The notes: a model not told the origin generated them from the letters alone. A DNA stretch of 36,041 nucleotides from Deltaproteobacteria bacterium (GCA_024275145.1 JAJRZR010000108.1:1-36041), one strand, 5' to 3'; shown: positions 16,977-24,696, numbered from the stretch's first letter. Made by a program: numbers and translations.

Positions 16977-18035
16977 CTATGTCCTCCTGGTCTTTTGTCT
17001 TAAAAGATATGCAACACCAATGCTGAAGATCAACCCTGTTATGACTGCGATCTTACCGCCGAAGGCAGGGCCTGCCGAGGTGCTTCTGATGGACCAACCG
17101 AATACCAGAGCCCCTCCAACCAGCATCCCCATAGTGGTAATGGCGGCATCTACGTCCCCTGTACCTGCCTTAATCAGTTGTCTGAATGGACAGCCATCTA
17201 TCAATACGGATGACAATCCTACCAACAGCATGGCCAGGAAGGTCCAGCCGTGTGCCTGGTGTGAAGACGGCTGTGCATGGAGACCCAGATGGAACGAACC
17301 AAGCAGCAGGTTCAGGCCTGTGGCGGCAACAAGGGCCATGGCAATGCCATTGAACAACGTAAGGTCCCTGGCCAGGAACAGGTTCCTGATGCCGCCTGTT
17401 ATGCAAAGGCCTGAACGCTGTGCCAATGCACCGATACCCAGCCCAATACCCAGGGCAATCAGGATCGGGGCATGGTCAGCCGCCGGCCCTCTCTGCCCTA
17501 TGGCCAGGAACGCCGGGCGGAGCCACAGGAAAAGGAGCAGCAACAGCGCGAAGGCGGGCAGGAACAGCCCGTTTATCCCCGGCATTTCCCTTGGGATGTC
17601 CGGTCTGAATCCTCCCTTAAGGTATCTGACACCTATGTAAACCCCTGAGGCAAGGCCAATGGCTGCAGGAATGGCGGTGAGGTCTCCTGCGCCCAGCCTC
17701 AGGATCATCTTTACGGGGCATCCAATAAAAACGGCACATCCTGCAATCATGAAGAAGCCCAGCAGGAACCGAACGGCCGGCGATGAGCCTCCCCTTACCC
17801 TGAATCTGCCGGTGGAGACGGCCATTACTAAGGATCCAAGGATGAAGCCGCTGATTTCCGGCCGTATATAACTCATGCGGATCTCGTGATGCAGGGTAAG
17901 TGCACCAGCGATATTTTCAAGGAAGCACGATATGCAGATCCCTGAATTGGCGGGATTTCCAAGGTAGGAAAGTATGACCCCGCCCAGGCCCAGGGCCAGG
18001 CCCGTTGCTACGCTCAAATCGAACAGCCTGCGCAT
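16977..18035 (-). CDS. yedE: YedE/YeeE-family permease, selenium-metabolism type
   Basis: The protein has about 352 residues and ten or so transmembrane helices. Landmarks are NSGICISCFLENIAGAL near the N-terminus, IRPEISGFILGS, GCAVFIGCPVKMILRLGAGD and later RSGLCITGGIRNLFLARD and DGCPFRQLIKAGTGD. The duplicated GCP-x-[KR] Cys motifs are those of the YeeE/YedE fold, which moves thiosulfate-like species with Cys relays. The first Cys pair and overall plan fit the subfamily named YedE/FdhT in selenium metabolism. I chose the ATG at 18035, ten bases after the upstream stop; a TTG at 18065 is possible. With a DUF3343 gene downstream it gives the region a sulfur/selenium flavour. Confidence 0.75.
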   Translation of the reverse strand: MRRLFDLSVATGLALGLGGVILSYLGNPANSGICISCFLENIAGALTLHHEIRMSYIRPEISGFILGSLVMAVSTGRFRVRGGSSPAVRFLLGFFMIAGCAVFIGCPVKMILRLGAGDLTAIPAAIGLASGVYIGVRYLKGGFRPDIPREMPGINGLFLPAFALLLLLFLWLRPAFLAIGQRGPAADHAPILIALGIGLGIGALAQRSGLCITGGIRNLFLARDLTLFNGIAMALVAATGLNLLLGSFHLGLHAQPSSHQAHGWTFLAMLLVGLSSVLIDGCPFRQLIKAGTGDVDAAITTMGMLVGGALVFGWSIRSTSAGPAFGGKIAVITGLIFSIGVAYLLRQKTRRT

Positions 18036-18045
18036 CTTCAAGGTA

Positions 18046-18576
18046 CTACTCGCAGCCCCCTGCAAGCCTGCTCTGCAGGTAGTAGATGTCCCTCAGGGCC
18101 TGTCTTACTACGGGATCATCAGGCTTTAGCGCCTTTTCCCTGGAGAGTTTCTCCCTGCCCTCGCTCACCAGTGTCTTTAGACCGCTTCCAATGTAGAGAG
18201 GGGTTTTTTTGTCTACATAATCGGGATTTTTCTCCACTGCCATGCGGAAATAATGGATGCTTTTCGAGAGATCGCCGGTCTTTAGGTAGAGATCCGCCAG
18301 ATATTTGTAGCCGGATGCCCTGTCCGGATGGGCCTTTATTATCCTTTTAAATAATGCTACCGCCCTGGTATATTGCCCTTTCTTTTCCAGTGAAAGGGGT
18401 TTTTTGAAAATATTTTCATCCAGCTGGCGCTGGCGTTCATAGAAGGCCTCAAGCTTCTGCGAGGGATCAGTGGCTGGCACCAATGAGGCGTATATATGGT
18501 GACGCACCAGCATACCCGCCAGGATCACGGTAAGTATCCCTATCGCCGCAAGGCTTGTCCTGTCAATCCAATCCAT
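18046..18576 (-). CDS. Membrane-anchored TPR protein
   Basis: The 176-residue protein has one N-terminal transmembrane helix (about residues 8-25, LAAIGILTVILAGMLV) and a periplasmic remainder with TPR repeats between about 60 and 125 (YTRAVALFKRIIKAHPDRAS, then YLADLYLKTGDLSKSIHYFR). TPR domains of this kind scaffold protein complexes. It overlaps the upstream beta-helix gene by 14 bases and precedes yedE by 10, so it is probably an assembly partner of one of these. No enzymatic feature seen. Confidence 0.68.
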   Translation of the reverse strand: MDWIDRTSLAAIGILTVILAGMLVRHHIYASLVPATDPSQKLEAFYERQRQLDENIFKKPLSLEKKGQYTRAVALFKRIIKAHPDRASGYKYLADLYLKTGDLSKSIHYFRMAVEKNPDYVDKKTPLYIGSGLKTLVSEGREKLSREKALKPDDPVVRQALRDIYYLQSRLAGGCE

Positions 18577-19561
18577 TGGCCCTAAATGGAATTCCTGCCC
18601 CCTTTACCGGGGATCTGGCATAGGGATGGAACAGAAGCCTGCCCAAATCCTTTTCTTCATCCCTGTCCCAGGCCAGCTTCTTTATGCGTTTTTCGTCCGT
18701 GGTACCCCACCAATTGCGGGGTGCGTATACGTCATAACCCTGTCCTTCGAATAGTGAAACGTTGTAATCCAGGCTCCCATCAACATTGTTGTAGCTGAAA
18801 ATGACCATGGGCGTGGCATAAAGGGCAAGTCCTTTGCCGTTCTTTACAATATTATTATACCTGATCAGGGCAGGGCCTGCCTTTTTGGCAAATATGGCAA
18901 AGATCTTGTTGCCCTCCAGCAGGTTGTTTACGATGGTTGGGCTGGCACCGTTTCCAAAGAGTATCCCACCGCCATTATCCACGATGCGGTTATAAAGGAT
19001 GGAAGCCACGCACTTGGTATTATATTTTTTGACATTTTTCATCCCTATGGCCACGCCGTTGTTATGGAAATAGGACGAGGCCACCAGCACCTGGGCCCCG
19101 TGGCAGTGGACAGCAGTGTGGGCAAAGCTGAATTCACAGAATTCTATGATGTTGCCGGTGCTATCGAGCATATTTACAGCACCCCAGTCGGCCGGGCCAG
19201 GGACGTTGTCGGCAGAGGTGAACCTTATCGTGTGATCCCTGGTGCCCTGGGCTATTATCCTTCCCTTGACAATGAGTTCTGCCCTGGGAAAGTGCTCGCT
19301 ATGGTCTTCATAGAGCTTTCCAGTGCCCCACTGGTCGATCTTCACAAACCTGATCACTGTGCCGGGCATTATCGTAAGCACTGTTCCCTTTGTTACCTCT
19401 ACGTCACCTTTTATGAGGATCTCGCCCTGCCAGACGGTATCCCGCTTGATCAAGACCCGCTCATATACCTTGGGGCCTGCCTGGCATGTGGAGGGGGGCG
19501 TTCCCAACAGGAATAGGGCAGCGGAAACCATTATAGGGTATAGGAATCGGTTGTGATGCAT
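18563..19561 (-). CDS. Exported beta-helix protein, smaller divergent member
   Basis: This is a 332-residue protein. The signal peptide (YPIMVSAALFLLGTPPSTCQA) contains a Cys but no perfect lipobox. The start ATG at 19561 has GGGAGG ten bases upstream. The first 100 residues show the entry strands IKGDVEVTKGTVLTIMPGTVIRF and AELIVKGRIIAQGT, typical of parallel beta-helix proteins with a low-temperature, pectate-lyase-like start, then PbH1 coils (NNLLEGNKIFAIFAKK). The C-terminal NWWGTTDEKRIKKLAWD block is common to this subgroup. It differs from the four larger helices in lacking the NDIGAFGGP end. Encoded between a PhnD-like lipoprotein and a TPR protein. Confidence 0.7.
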   Translation of the reverse strand: MHHNRFLYPIMVSAALFLLGTPPSTCQAGPKVYERVLIKRDTVWQGEILIKGDVEVTKGTVLTIMPGTVIRFVKIDQWGTGKLYEDHSEHFPRAELIVKGRIIAQGTRDHTIRFTSADNVPGPADWGAVNMLDSTGNIIEFCEFSFAHTAVHCHGAQVLVASSYFHNNGVAIGMKNVKKYNTKCVASILYNRIVDNGGGILFGNGASPTIVNNLLEGNKIFAIFAKKAGPALIRYNNIVKNGKGLALYATPMVIFSYNNVDGSLDYNVSLFEGQGYDVYAPRNWWGTTDEKRIKKLAWDRDEEKDLGRLLFHPYARSPVKGAGIPFRANGLD

Positions 19562-19586
19562 ATCTTTTCTACCTCCCGCTGGGGCC

Positions 19587-20516
19587 CTATTCGTATCTCT
19601 TGTAGGGTGGCATGTTACAGCGTTTCAGGCGTTTTCTTATGGGATCGTAGTCCTTGTCGTCGGCCTTGACATATCCGTCTATCCAGGCCCTTTTCAAGAC
19701 CTTTAATACCTCTCCGTCTACAAGGACCGTCTCGTCCTTCTTGAGATCCAGGAGTATCTTCTGTACCTGGTCTACCAGCTTCGGGTCCACCCCGGGCATG
19801 GCCCCTATGGTGCAGTAAGGCATGGGCCTGCTTTCTGCTATGATGGTAAAATCATCGGGGTTGATCTTTCCCTCTCTGGCCATCTTGTCAAAGTCGATCC
19901 GTGGAGCAGCCCCCACATCGTAGCGCCCGAACATGACCCCATATATCACCTTTTCGTGTTTATAGGCACCCCAGGGGATGGCATAGTAGGCAAGGTCTTC
20001 TTCAGGGTTGAAATTATGGGTGAGCATGAGGTAATACTGAGCCATATATCCGAAGGGGGCGAGGGCAGGGCCGAAGACCATGGTCTTGCCCTTCATATCC
20101 TTGAAGGTCTTTATGCCGCTTTCCTTCCTGGCAATGATGAGGCCTGTCTCCTTGTAGCCATAACGACCGCGTTTTTCCACGGCAATGGGTTTTACCCCGT
20201 AGTTCTTCTCGAAGATCACCGCCAGGATGGAGTTGGAATGGGTGAAATCCACCTTTTTTGTCCTTACGAGGTCTTCAAAGTCAAAGGTGTTGACGTAGAT
20301 AGGGATGAATTTCCTGCCGGTTTTTTCAGAAAGATAGGCGGTCAGTGGGTCGAACCTGGCCTTGGATTCGGCAAGGCTGTTACAGATCATATAGCCTATC
20401 CTTACAGGTTTTCCTTTACTTGAAATTCCTTCTGGTCCTTTGTTGCACGAAGACAGGAGGCCCACCAGTATGGAGCACATGGATATGGCGAGTATGATCC
20501 TTAGGGTTGCCCTCAT
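19587..20516 (-). CDS. PhnD-like periplasmic substrate-binding lipoprotein
   Basis: The 309-residue protein has a signal with lipobox GLLSSC, so it is a lipoprotein. The body matches the phosphate/phosphite/phosphonate binding-protein family (PhnD type): VRIGYMICNSLAESKARFDPL, LTAYLSEKTGRKFIPIYV, VDFTHSNSILAVIF, GLIIARKESGIKTFKDMKGK and RPMPYCTIGAMPGVDPKLVD. No ABC permease or ATPase lies in this window, so it is an orphan binding protein. PhnD-fold proteins without transporters can act as periplasmic sensors (AioX for arsenite is one example). It overlaps the upstream TPR gene by 4 bases. Ligand unknown; phosphonate should not be assumed. Confidence 0.75.
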   Translation of the reverse strand: MRATLRIILAISMCSILVGLLSSCNKGPEGISSKGKPVRIGYMICNSLAESKARFDPLTAYLSEKTGRKFIPIYVNTFDFEDLVRTKKVDFTHSNSILAVIFEKNYGVKPIAVEKRGRYGYKETGLIIARKESGIKTFKDMKGKTMVFGPALAPFGYMAQYYLMLTHNFNPEEDLAYYAIPWGAYKHEKVIYGVMFGRYDVGAAPRIDFDKMAREGKINPDDFTIIAESRPMPYCTIGAMPGVDPKLVDQVQKILLDLKKDETVLVDGEVLKVLKRAWIDGYVKADDKDYDPIRKRLKRCNMPPYKRYE

Positions 20517-21055
20517 AGCTTGGCCCCCGGTAGCTTGCCCTTGCCCTCAACGAATTTCAGCTCCGCCTCTATCCTTGCAGCCGCCTTCTGATCCTTGCAT
20601 AGCCCCCTTGCCCTTTCCATTTCCGCCCCTGCCAGTGTATTTTGGCCAAGCTCCTTGTAGAGCACGTAGAGATGGAGATGGACCATTGGGTCATAAGGTC
20701 TGAGCCTTTCTGCCTGAAGCAGCTTGGTCTTTGCCTCATCCATATGTCCCTGCTTCATAAGTAGGATTCCAAGTCCGTCCAGGGCATCGAAGTTTTTACT
20801 GTCCTTTTGCAGTATGTAGTCCAGTTGTGCCCGGGCTTCCTCTAGCTTGTTTGTACGCAGCAGGACCATTGCCATCTTGTTTCTGGATACAAGGTCATCA
20901 GGATTCATATAAATAAGAAGTCGATACTGCATAATCTGAACAGGGGCTGGAAGATTGGATATGTTGCCGTGTGCCAATGCATCTCCTGGAATGGCGGAGG
21001 TGGTAAAAAGGCAGAGGATGAACAGATTGGCAGATAATCGGAACGAGCACTTCAT
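20513..21055 (-). CDS. Periplasmic TPR protein
   Basis: The 180-residue protein has a Sec signal (residues 1-28, LFILCLFTTSAIPGDALA) and three to four TPR units between about 45 and 150 (NKMAMVLLRTNKLEEARAQL, ALDGLGILLMKQGHMDEAKT, LHLYVLYKELGQNTLAGAEM). The ATG is preceded by AAGGA at good spacing. It ends inside the start of the PhnD-like lipoprotein gene, so the pair is translationally coupled and the proteins probably work together. Scaffold role inferred; no catalytic motif seen. Confidence 0.7.
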   Translation of the reverse strand: MKCSFRLSANLFILCLFTTSAIPGDALAHGNISNLPAPVQIMQYRLLIYMNPDDLVSRNKMAMVLLRTNKLEEARAQLDYILQKDSKNFDALDGLGILLMKQGHMDEAKTKLLQAERLRPYDPMVHLHLYVLYKELGQNTLAGAEMERARGLCKDQKAAARIEAELKFVEGKGKLPGAKL

Positions 21056-21086
21056 GAGATTTTTCCTTACAATTGTGGTCGTTGGC

Positions 21087-21953
21087 CTACAGGATGTGGC
21101 CCAGTGAGCCGTAAAGGGTAACTATCCCAATTATCACAATGAGAGCGGCACTTGCAACGGAGATCTTCTGTGCTAAGCGCCTTGAATCAAGGAATCTGCC
21201 TGCAATGCGGCCTGCGCTTACCACAAAGAGTCCTATAGAAATCAATACGATGGCAAGTCCCAGACTGAAAAGGAGTATGTATGTCAGTCCCTCGCCTATC
21301 TTTCCCGCACCAATGGCGGCTATGAGTATGGCTATCGCCGCCGGGCAGGGGACTACTCCACCGGATAGACCGAGCAGAAAGAGTTGCCAGGCACCTGATT
21401 TCCCGGCAGGCGCATGGTGATGGCTGTGATGTGTGTGGTGTCCAGCCAGGTGTTCATGGCTATGTTCATGGTGACCATGCTCATGCCCATGGGGGTGAAT
21501 ATGTCCTTCCCCATCTTTATGGCTATGAGAATGGTGATGTCCGTGTGGATGGAGGTGGAAATGAAATGGATCCCTTCCCTTGAGCCTTTGTATTAGCATC
21601 CAGGTGCCCACGAACAAGATAATCAGCCCGCCTATTATGCCCATGTATCCATGCAAGGCCTCTTCGGTGAGATTGATCCTGGTGGATACATACTTTGCTG
21701 CGATGGCCATAAGGATGACCGTGAAGGTATGTGTGAAGGTTACCACCAGCCCCAAAAAGACCGCATCCGTCTTCGTGCCCTTGGATCCCACCAGGTAGGC
21801 AGCCACCACTGTCTTGCCATGACCGGGTTCAAAGGCGTGCATACCACCTAGGAGCATGGCCGTAAGGTAATAGATTAGTTTCAGTGTCACGGCTCCTTTT
21901 ATTCTTGATATCGAGTGATTCCAAGTTCGCCTGGTCGCAAGGCTTAAAGGCAT
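21087..21953 (-). CDS. NicO/RcnA-type nickel-cobalt permease with a His-rich loop
   Basis: The membrane protein has about 288 residues. HAFEPGHGKTVVAAYLVGSK early on and VTFTHTFTVILMA are the two signature helices of the NicO family, and SGGVVPCPAAIAILIAAI begins the second half. A cytoplasmic or periplasmic loop at about residues 130-185 has roughly thirty His residues in short H-x-H and HGHHH runs, a typical metal buffer of RcnA-like nickel/cobalt exporters. ATG at 21953 was chosen; a GTG at 21890 preceded closely by AAGGAG is an alternative that removes 21 residues. The fold is shared with DsbD/CcdA-like and TauE-like proteins, so export of Ni/Co is probable but not certain. Confidence 0.7.
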   Translation of the reverse strand: MPLSLATRRTWNHSISRIKGAVTLKLIYYLTAMLLGGMHAFEPGHGKTVVAAYLVGSKGTKTDAVFLGLVVTFTHTFTVILMAIAAKYVSTRINLTEEALHGYMGIIGGLIILFVGTWMLIQRLKGRDPFHFHLHPHGHHHSHSHKDGEGHIHPHGHEHGHHEHSHEHLAGHHTHHSHHHAPAGKSGAWQLFLLGLSGGVVPCPAAIAILIAAIGAGKIGEGLTYILLFSLGLAIVLISIGLFVVSAGRIAGRFLDSRRLAQKISVASAALIVIIGIVTLYGSLGHIL

Positions 21954-21976
21954 CAACGCCTGCTTCTAACTGCCAC

Positions 21977-21998
21977 CCAATGCATGGCAACACATTGG
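21977..21998 (-). other. Intercistronic hairpin before the NicO gene
   Basis: A perfect six-base inverted repeat, CCAATG at 21977-21982 and CATTGG at 21993-21998, has a ten-base loop in the short gap between the OpuAC-fold gene and the NicO gene. No T-run follows it on the minus strand, so it is not a classical terminator. It might stabilise or process the transcript, or mark an operator for the downstream genes. No match to NikR or RcnR sites was seen. Confidence 0.3.
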
Positions 21999-22025
21999 CT
22001 GCGATGCCATCAGGAGGGTTTGTCG

Positions 22026-22634
22026 TTATATTAATCGAAGGGCCTTGAGGAAATCCCTTGCTGTCTTCTCGGGCTCCTGTCCCCCACTCTTGCTTCCGAG
22101 TCTTTCGAGGGTGTTGTTGTCAATCTTTCCGCCAAGCTTATTTATCAGCCTGTCAAGGACAGGAAACTTTCTAAGGGTTTCCACCGATACGACTGGAGCG
22201 GCCAGTGAAGCATCCTTGCCTGGAACGAGGTTGCCGTTCAGTGGCCCCTTGTATCCAAGCGGCCTGAGCCATACCAGTTTAAATCGGTCCAAAAAGCCCT
22301 GACTGACCAGTATGTATAGCTTTTGGGGATTGTCTTCACGGTCTCTTCTAAGATCCAGGATCTTCCCGGCCGGTTCGAGGTAATTTATATACAGATTGGC
22401 CTTGCCGGAAAGAACAGCCTGGTGGCAGGCCTGGATGTCCCCTGGATGTATCAGCTTTACCGTAGTACCTGTTCTTTCATTTATATATATAGATAATATC
22501 GCCCCCATGACCTGCTGATCAGGGGAGTTGGAGACTGCCAAGGTCAATATCCTGCCTACACAACCGCTTGCATTGGGTGCCAGGATGCCGAGGAATAAGA
22601 ACAAAATAAAAAGGCCCTGGATTATTCTCTTCAC
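22026..22634 (-). CDS. OpuAC/OsmF-fold periplasmic solute-binding protein, short
   Basis: The protein has about 202 residues from a GTG at 22634, which has GAGGA nine bases upstream and immediately opens a signal peptide (IIQGLFILFLFLGILAPNAS); a TTG at 22664 would add a polar extension and is less likely. The core LAVSNSPDQQVMGAILSIYI, GTTVKLIHPGD and SGKANLYINYLEPAG resembles the glycine-betaine/choline binding family, where the equivalent motif reads as a Tyr-containing EYTGT-like block. It is about 80-100 residues shorter than usual members and has no cognate ABC genes nearby. First gene of the long minus-strand series. Ligand not predictable. Confidence 0.55.
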   Translation of the reverse strand: MKRIIQGLFILFLFLGILAPNASGCVGRILTLAVSNSPDQQVMGAILSIYINERTGTTVKLIHPGDIQACHQAVLSGKANLYINYLEPAGKILDLRRDREDNPQKLYILVSQGFLDRFKLVWLRPLGYKGPLNGNLVPGKDASLAAPVVSVETLRKFPVLDRLINKLGGKIDNNTLERLGSKSGGQEPEKTARDFLKALRLI

Positions 22635-22707
22635 TTCAGGATGTCCTCGACCGGTTGATTTCAAAACGTTGGAATTTGCTATCTGCCTGAATGATCATTC
22701 ATTAAGG

Positions 22708-22764
22708 ACCTGAAACGGGTGAACCCGGTTTTTTTTCATCGGCCCCTTTTCCACGGTTTCAGGT
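22708..22764. other. Nested stem-loop with T-run
   Basis: A nine-base perfect inverted repeat, ACCTGAAAC at 22708-22716 and GTTTCAGGT at 22756-22764, encloses a small hairpin CGGG-TGAA-CCCG at 22716-22727 followed by eight T at 22729-22736. The inner part has the form of a short intrinsic terminator on the + strand, yet no + strand gene lies upstream. On the minus strand it would sit in the leader of the OpuAC-fold gene. It could be a small RNA end, an operator or a regulatory leader. Confidence 0.4.
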
Positions 22765-23040
22765 TGATTCAGTTATCAGTTTAGAAAAGAACTGTCAACT
22801 AAATTTTCATGCCGGCAGGTCGCTCGTGCAGACATCTCAGGCCGAGATAGATTCCTTGTTTCGGATAAAAAATGAATGGTCAATGTTTATGCCCTTGAAG
22901 GATACCATGAGGGCTGTCAGGATCCCGGTGTGCTAAAATTGTGAGGTCCTGGGTATGCTTGCATTTGGCATTGTATCCTGGTACCAATTTAGCGTGGAAA
23001 TGCGCCCTTCTAAATGCTGTATTTTCGTGTCCGGGGGTGT

Positions 23041-23063
23041 GTCTGTACGAGAGGCGTACAGGC
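23041..23063 (+). other. Leader hairpin upstream of the MoaD-like gene
   Basis: CTGTACG at 23043-23049 and CGTACAG at 23055-23061 form a perfect seven-base stem with a five-base loop, extendable by a U-G and a G-C pair. It lies about 115 bases before the MoaD start. A T5 run follows eight to twelve bases later, too far for a classical terminator. Likely a structured leader element or the dyad operator of a regulator. Confidence 0.35.
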
Positions 23064-23176
23064 ATGGAAGTTTTTAGAGAGCCCCTAAGGTGTGAAAGAT
23101 GTTGAAATGCCTGGCCTGGTATGCCCCATCCCGAGGGCGCCCTTGAAGGTGGCCATGGCTGAAGGATTGTCTTCGT

Positions 23177-23440
23177 ATGCCCAAGGTAATAATCCCTTCT
23201 CCTTTACGTGAATATGCGGATGACCAGTTCGAAATAAACCTAGATGGCGACAACCTCGCTGAGACCCTTGAGACCCTTGTATCCATGTATCCCGAGTTGA
23301 AGCCTGCAATTACCGGTTCGATGTTTTTGTCTGTTTTCATCAACGGTAAAAGGATCGATTCGGGAATGGAAGGATGGAATTCGGTGATCTTGAATAAGGG
23401 CGACGAGATTTCGTTAATAATTCCCATAGCCGGTGGCTAG
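23177..23440 (+). CDS. MoaD/ThiS-family ubiquitin-like sulfur carrier
   Basis: The 87-residue protein fits the beta-grasp fold of MoaD/ThiS: starting strand PKVIIPSPLREYA, the LAETLETLVSMYPELKPAI helix, SVFINGKRID, and the terminal KGDEISLIIPIAGG. The C-terminal Gly-Gly is exposed, as needed for adenylation by an E1-like enzyme and conversion to a thiocarboxylate or conjugation to a target. The ThiF-like partner is two genes downstream in the same operon. It could feed a molybdopterin/tungstopterin route (MoaD2-like) or a dedicated thiolation; no moaE is in the window. Start ATG has AAGGA about nine bases upstream. Confidence 0.8.
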   Translation: MPKVIIPSPLREYADDQFEINLDGDNLAETLETLVSMYPELKPAITGSMFLSVFINGKRIDSGMEGWNSVILNKGDEISLIIPIAGG

Positions 23441-23454
23441 GACAGAGGCTGAGG

Positions 23455-24696
23455 TTGTCTGGTTACCTGGTGCCCGATACGAGGAAGATGAAGGAAGAGA
23501 TATTCGAACGTCCTCCCGAGATCACGGTGGAGTATATCGATCCTGTGGAGGGATTCAGGGGATGGCTCGTCCTCGATGACCTGTCCCACAGGATAAATGC
23601 CGGCGGCTTTAGGGTTCAAAAGGGCTTGACGCATGAGAGGATTGCAGAGCTTGCAAGGAACATGACCTTGAAGATGCAGATAGCCGGCATACGCTGCGGC
23701 GGTGCCAAGTGCGGCATTGATTACGAACCGGCAGCACCTGGGAAGGCAGATGCCATGTACAGGTTTATGCGGGCCATTAAGCCCTATATCCTGGAACGTT
23801 ATTCCATGGGGCCTGACATGAATACCAGGCTTGATGAGCTTGATGACATTGCAGCACAGCTCGAAATACCCTGCGTGAAGGTCGCCATAGCCGCGGCCCA
23901 GGGGCTTGGCATGCCTGCTTTCATGGAACGTTATAACGTCTTGAGGGAGCATATCTACGATGGATCGGTAGGAAGGTTGCGTTCCGGGCAGGGCCTTGCC
24001 TCTGCATGTCTTGCCACACTCGAGTTCCTTGGCATACCTCCTAACAGGGCAACTGCCGTGATCCAGGGCTTTGGTGGTTTGGGTGGTTCCGCAGCCCTTT
24101 GCCTCCATGCGGCAGGGGTGAAGATCATAGGTATCGCAGACAGGGAAAAGGCACTTTTGGGCGGCAATGGCGAAACGCTCGACTTGGAAACCCTGTTTGC
24201 AGGTTCCAGGGGAGGGATCATCCCGATAGCCCGCGATCTTGGTCGTTATACGGACCGGGGCGCGATTTGGCAGGTGGGTTGCGATATATTCATCCCAGCT
24301 GCGGTAGAGTATGCAATAACCAGGCATGAGGCCCTCATGATGGATACGAAGGCCGTTGTCTGTGGCGCCAATCTTGCCATCTCAAGGGAGGCCGAGGCCC
24401 TTCTTCATGAAAAGGGGGTAATCGTGGTGCCTGATTTCGTGGCTGGCTGTGGCGGTTCAGTATCCATGGACGGGCTCTTCGGCCCCACTGTTGCCCCTTC
24501 AGGGAAAGATGTGCTTGGATACGTGGATGCGAAAATGAGGGCCATTGTTATGCAGGTGCTTTCACGTAGCCGGGAGAGGGGAATCGCGGTAAGACAGGCG
24601 GCTATGGAGATATGTTCGAGTGTACGCACAATATCCGGGGAGAGGCCCTATGGGCCACTTGGTGGGAGCAGCGCGCAAGGGGATGAATATCCTTGA
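23455..24696 (+). CDS. Glu/Leu/Phe/Val dehydrogenase-like protein
   Basis: The 413-residue protein has an N-terminal catalytic domain with IRCGGAKCGIDYEP, where Lys85 is the conserved substrate/catalytic Lys, and GPDMNTRLDEL with Asp121 as the catalytic Asp; then GQGLASACLATLEFLGI and a Rossmann domain with VIQGFGGLGGSAALCLHAAG. The usual GGxKGG is changed to GGAKCG, placing a Cys (86) in the active-site loop. The family reversibly deaminates amino acids with NAD(P). The TTG start at 23455 lies 14 bases after the MoaD stop with AGGCTGAGG before it; an ATG at 23488 is an alternative. The stop overlaps the ThiF start (ATGA). Location between an E1 and its ubiquitin-like partner is unusual for an ammonia-assimilating enzyme. 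Confidence 0.78.
   Translation: MSGYLVPDTRKMKEEIFERPPEITVEYIDPVEGFRGWLVLDDLSHRINAGGFRVQKGLTHERIAELARNMTLKMQIAGIRCGGAKCGIDYEPAAPGKADAMYRFMRAIKPYILERYSMGPDMNTRLDELDDIAAQLEIPCVKVAIAAAQGLGMPAFMERYNVLREHIYDGSVGRLRSGQGLASACLATLEFLGIPPNRATAVIQGFGGLGGSAALCLHAAGVKIIGIADREKALLGGNGETLDLETLFAGSRGGIIPIARDLGRYTDRGAIWQVGCDIFIPAAVEYAITRHEALMMDTKAVVCGANLAISREAEALLHEKGVIVVPDFVAGCGGSVSMDGLFGPTVAPSGKDVLGYVDAKMRAIVMQVLSRSRERGIAVRQAAMEICSSVRTISGERPYGPLGGSSAQGDEYP

Larger units (their letters stand above)
22635..23176. promoter_or_regulatory. Divergent control region between the long minus-strand operon and the MoaD-GDH-ThiF operon
   Basis: There are 542 bases without a credible gene; short frames here lack ribosome-binding sites. 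It must hold the promoter of the minus-strand series and the leader of the MoaD operon. I see several stem-loops, listed separately, but no recognisable riboswitch consensus and no sigma-54 element. GCATTT at 22961-22966 can pair with AAATGC further right, adding to the impression of a folded leader for the + strand operon. Confidence 0.45.

Noticed and set aside
21410-21570. Repetitive CAT/ATG-rich tract suggesting a tandem repeat or CRISPR
   Set aside because: It is the coding sequence of the His-rich loop of the NicO permease; units are irregular and in frame.
23437-24327. Long minus-strand open frame opposite the amino-acid dehydrogenase gene
   Set aside because: The + strand protein has clear dehydrogenase motifs throughout; the antisense frame shows no ribosome-binding site or recognisable fold.
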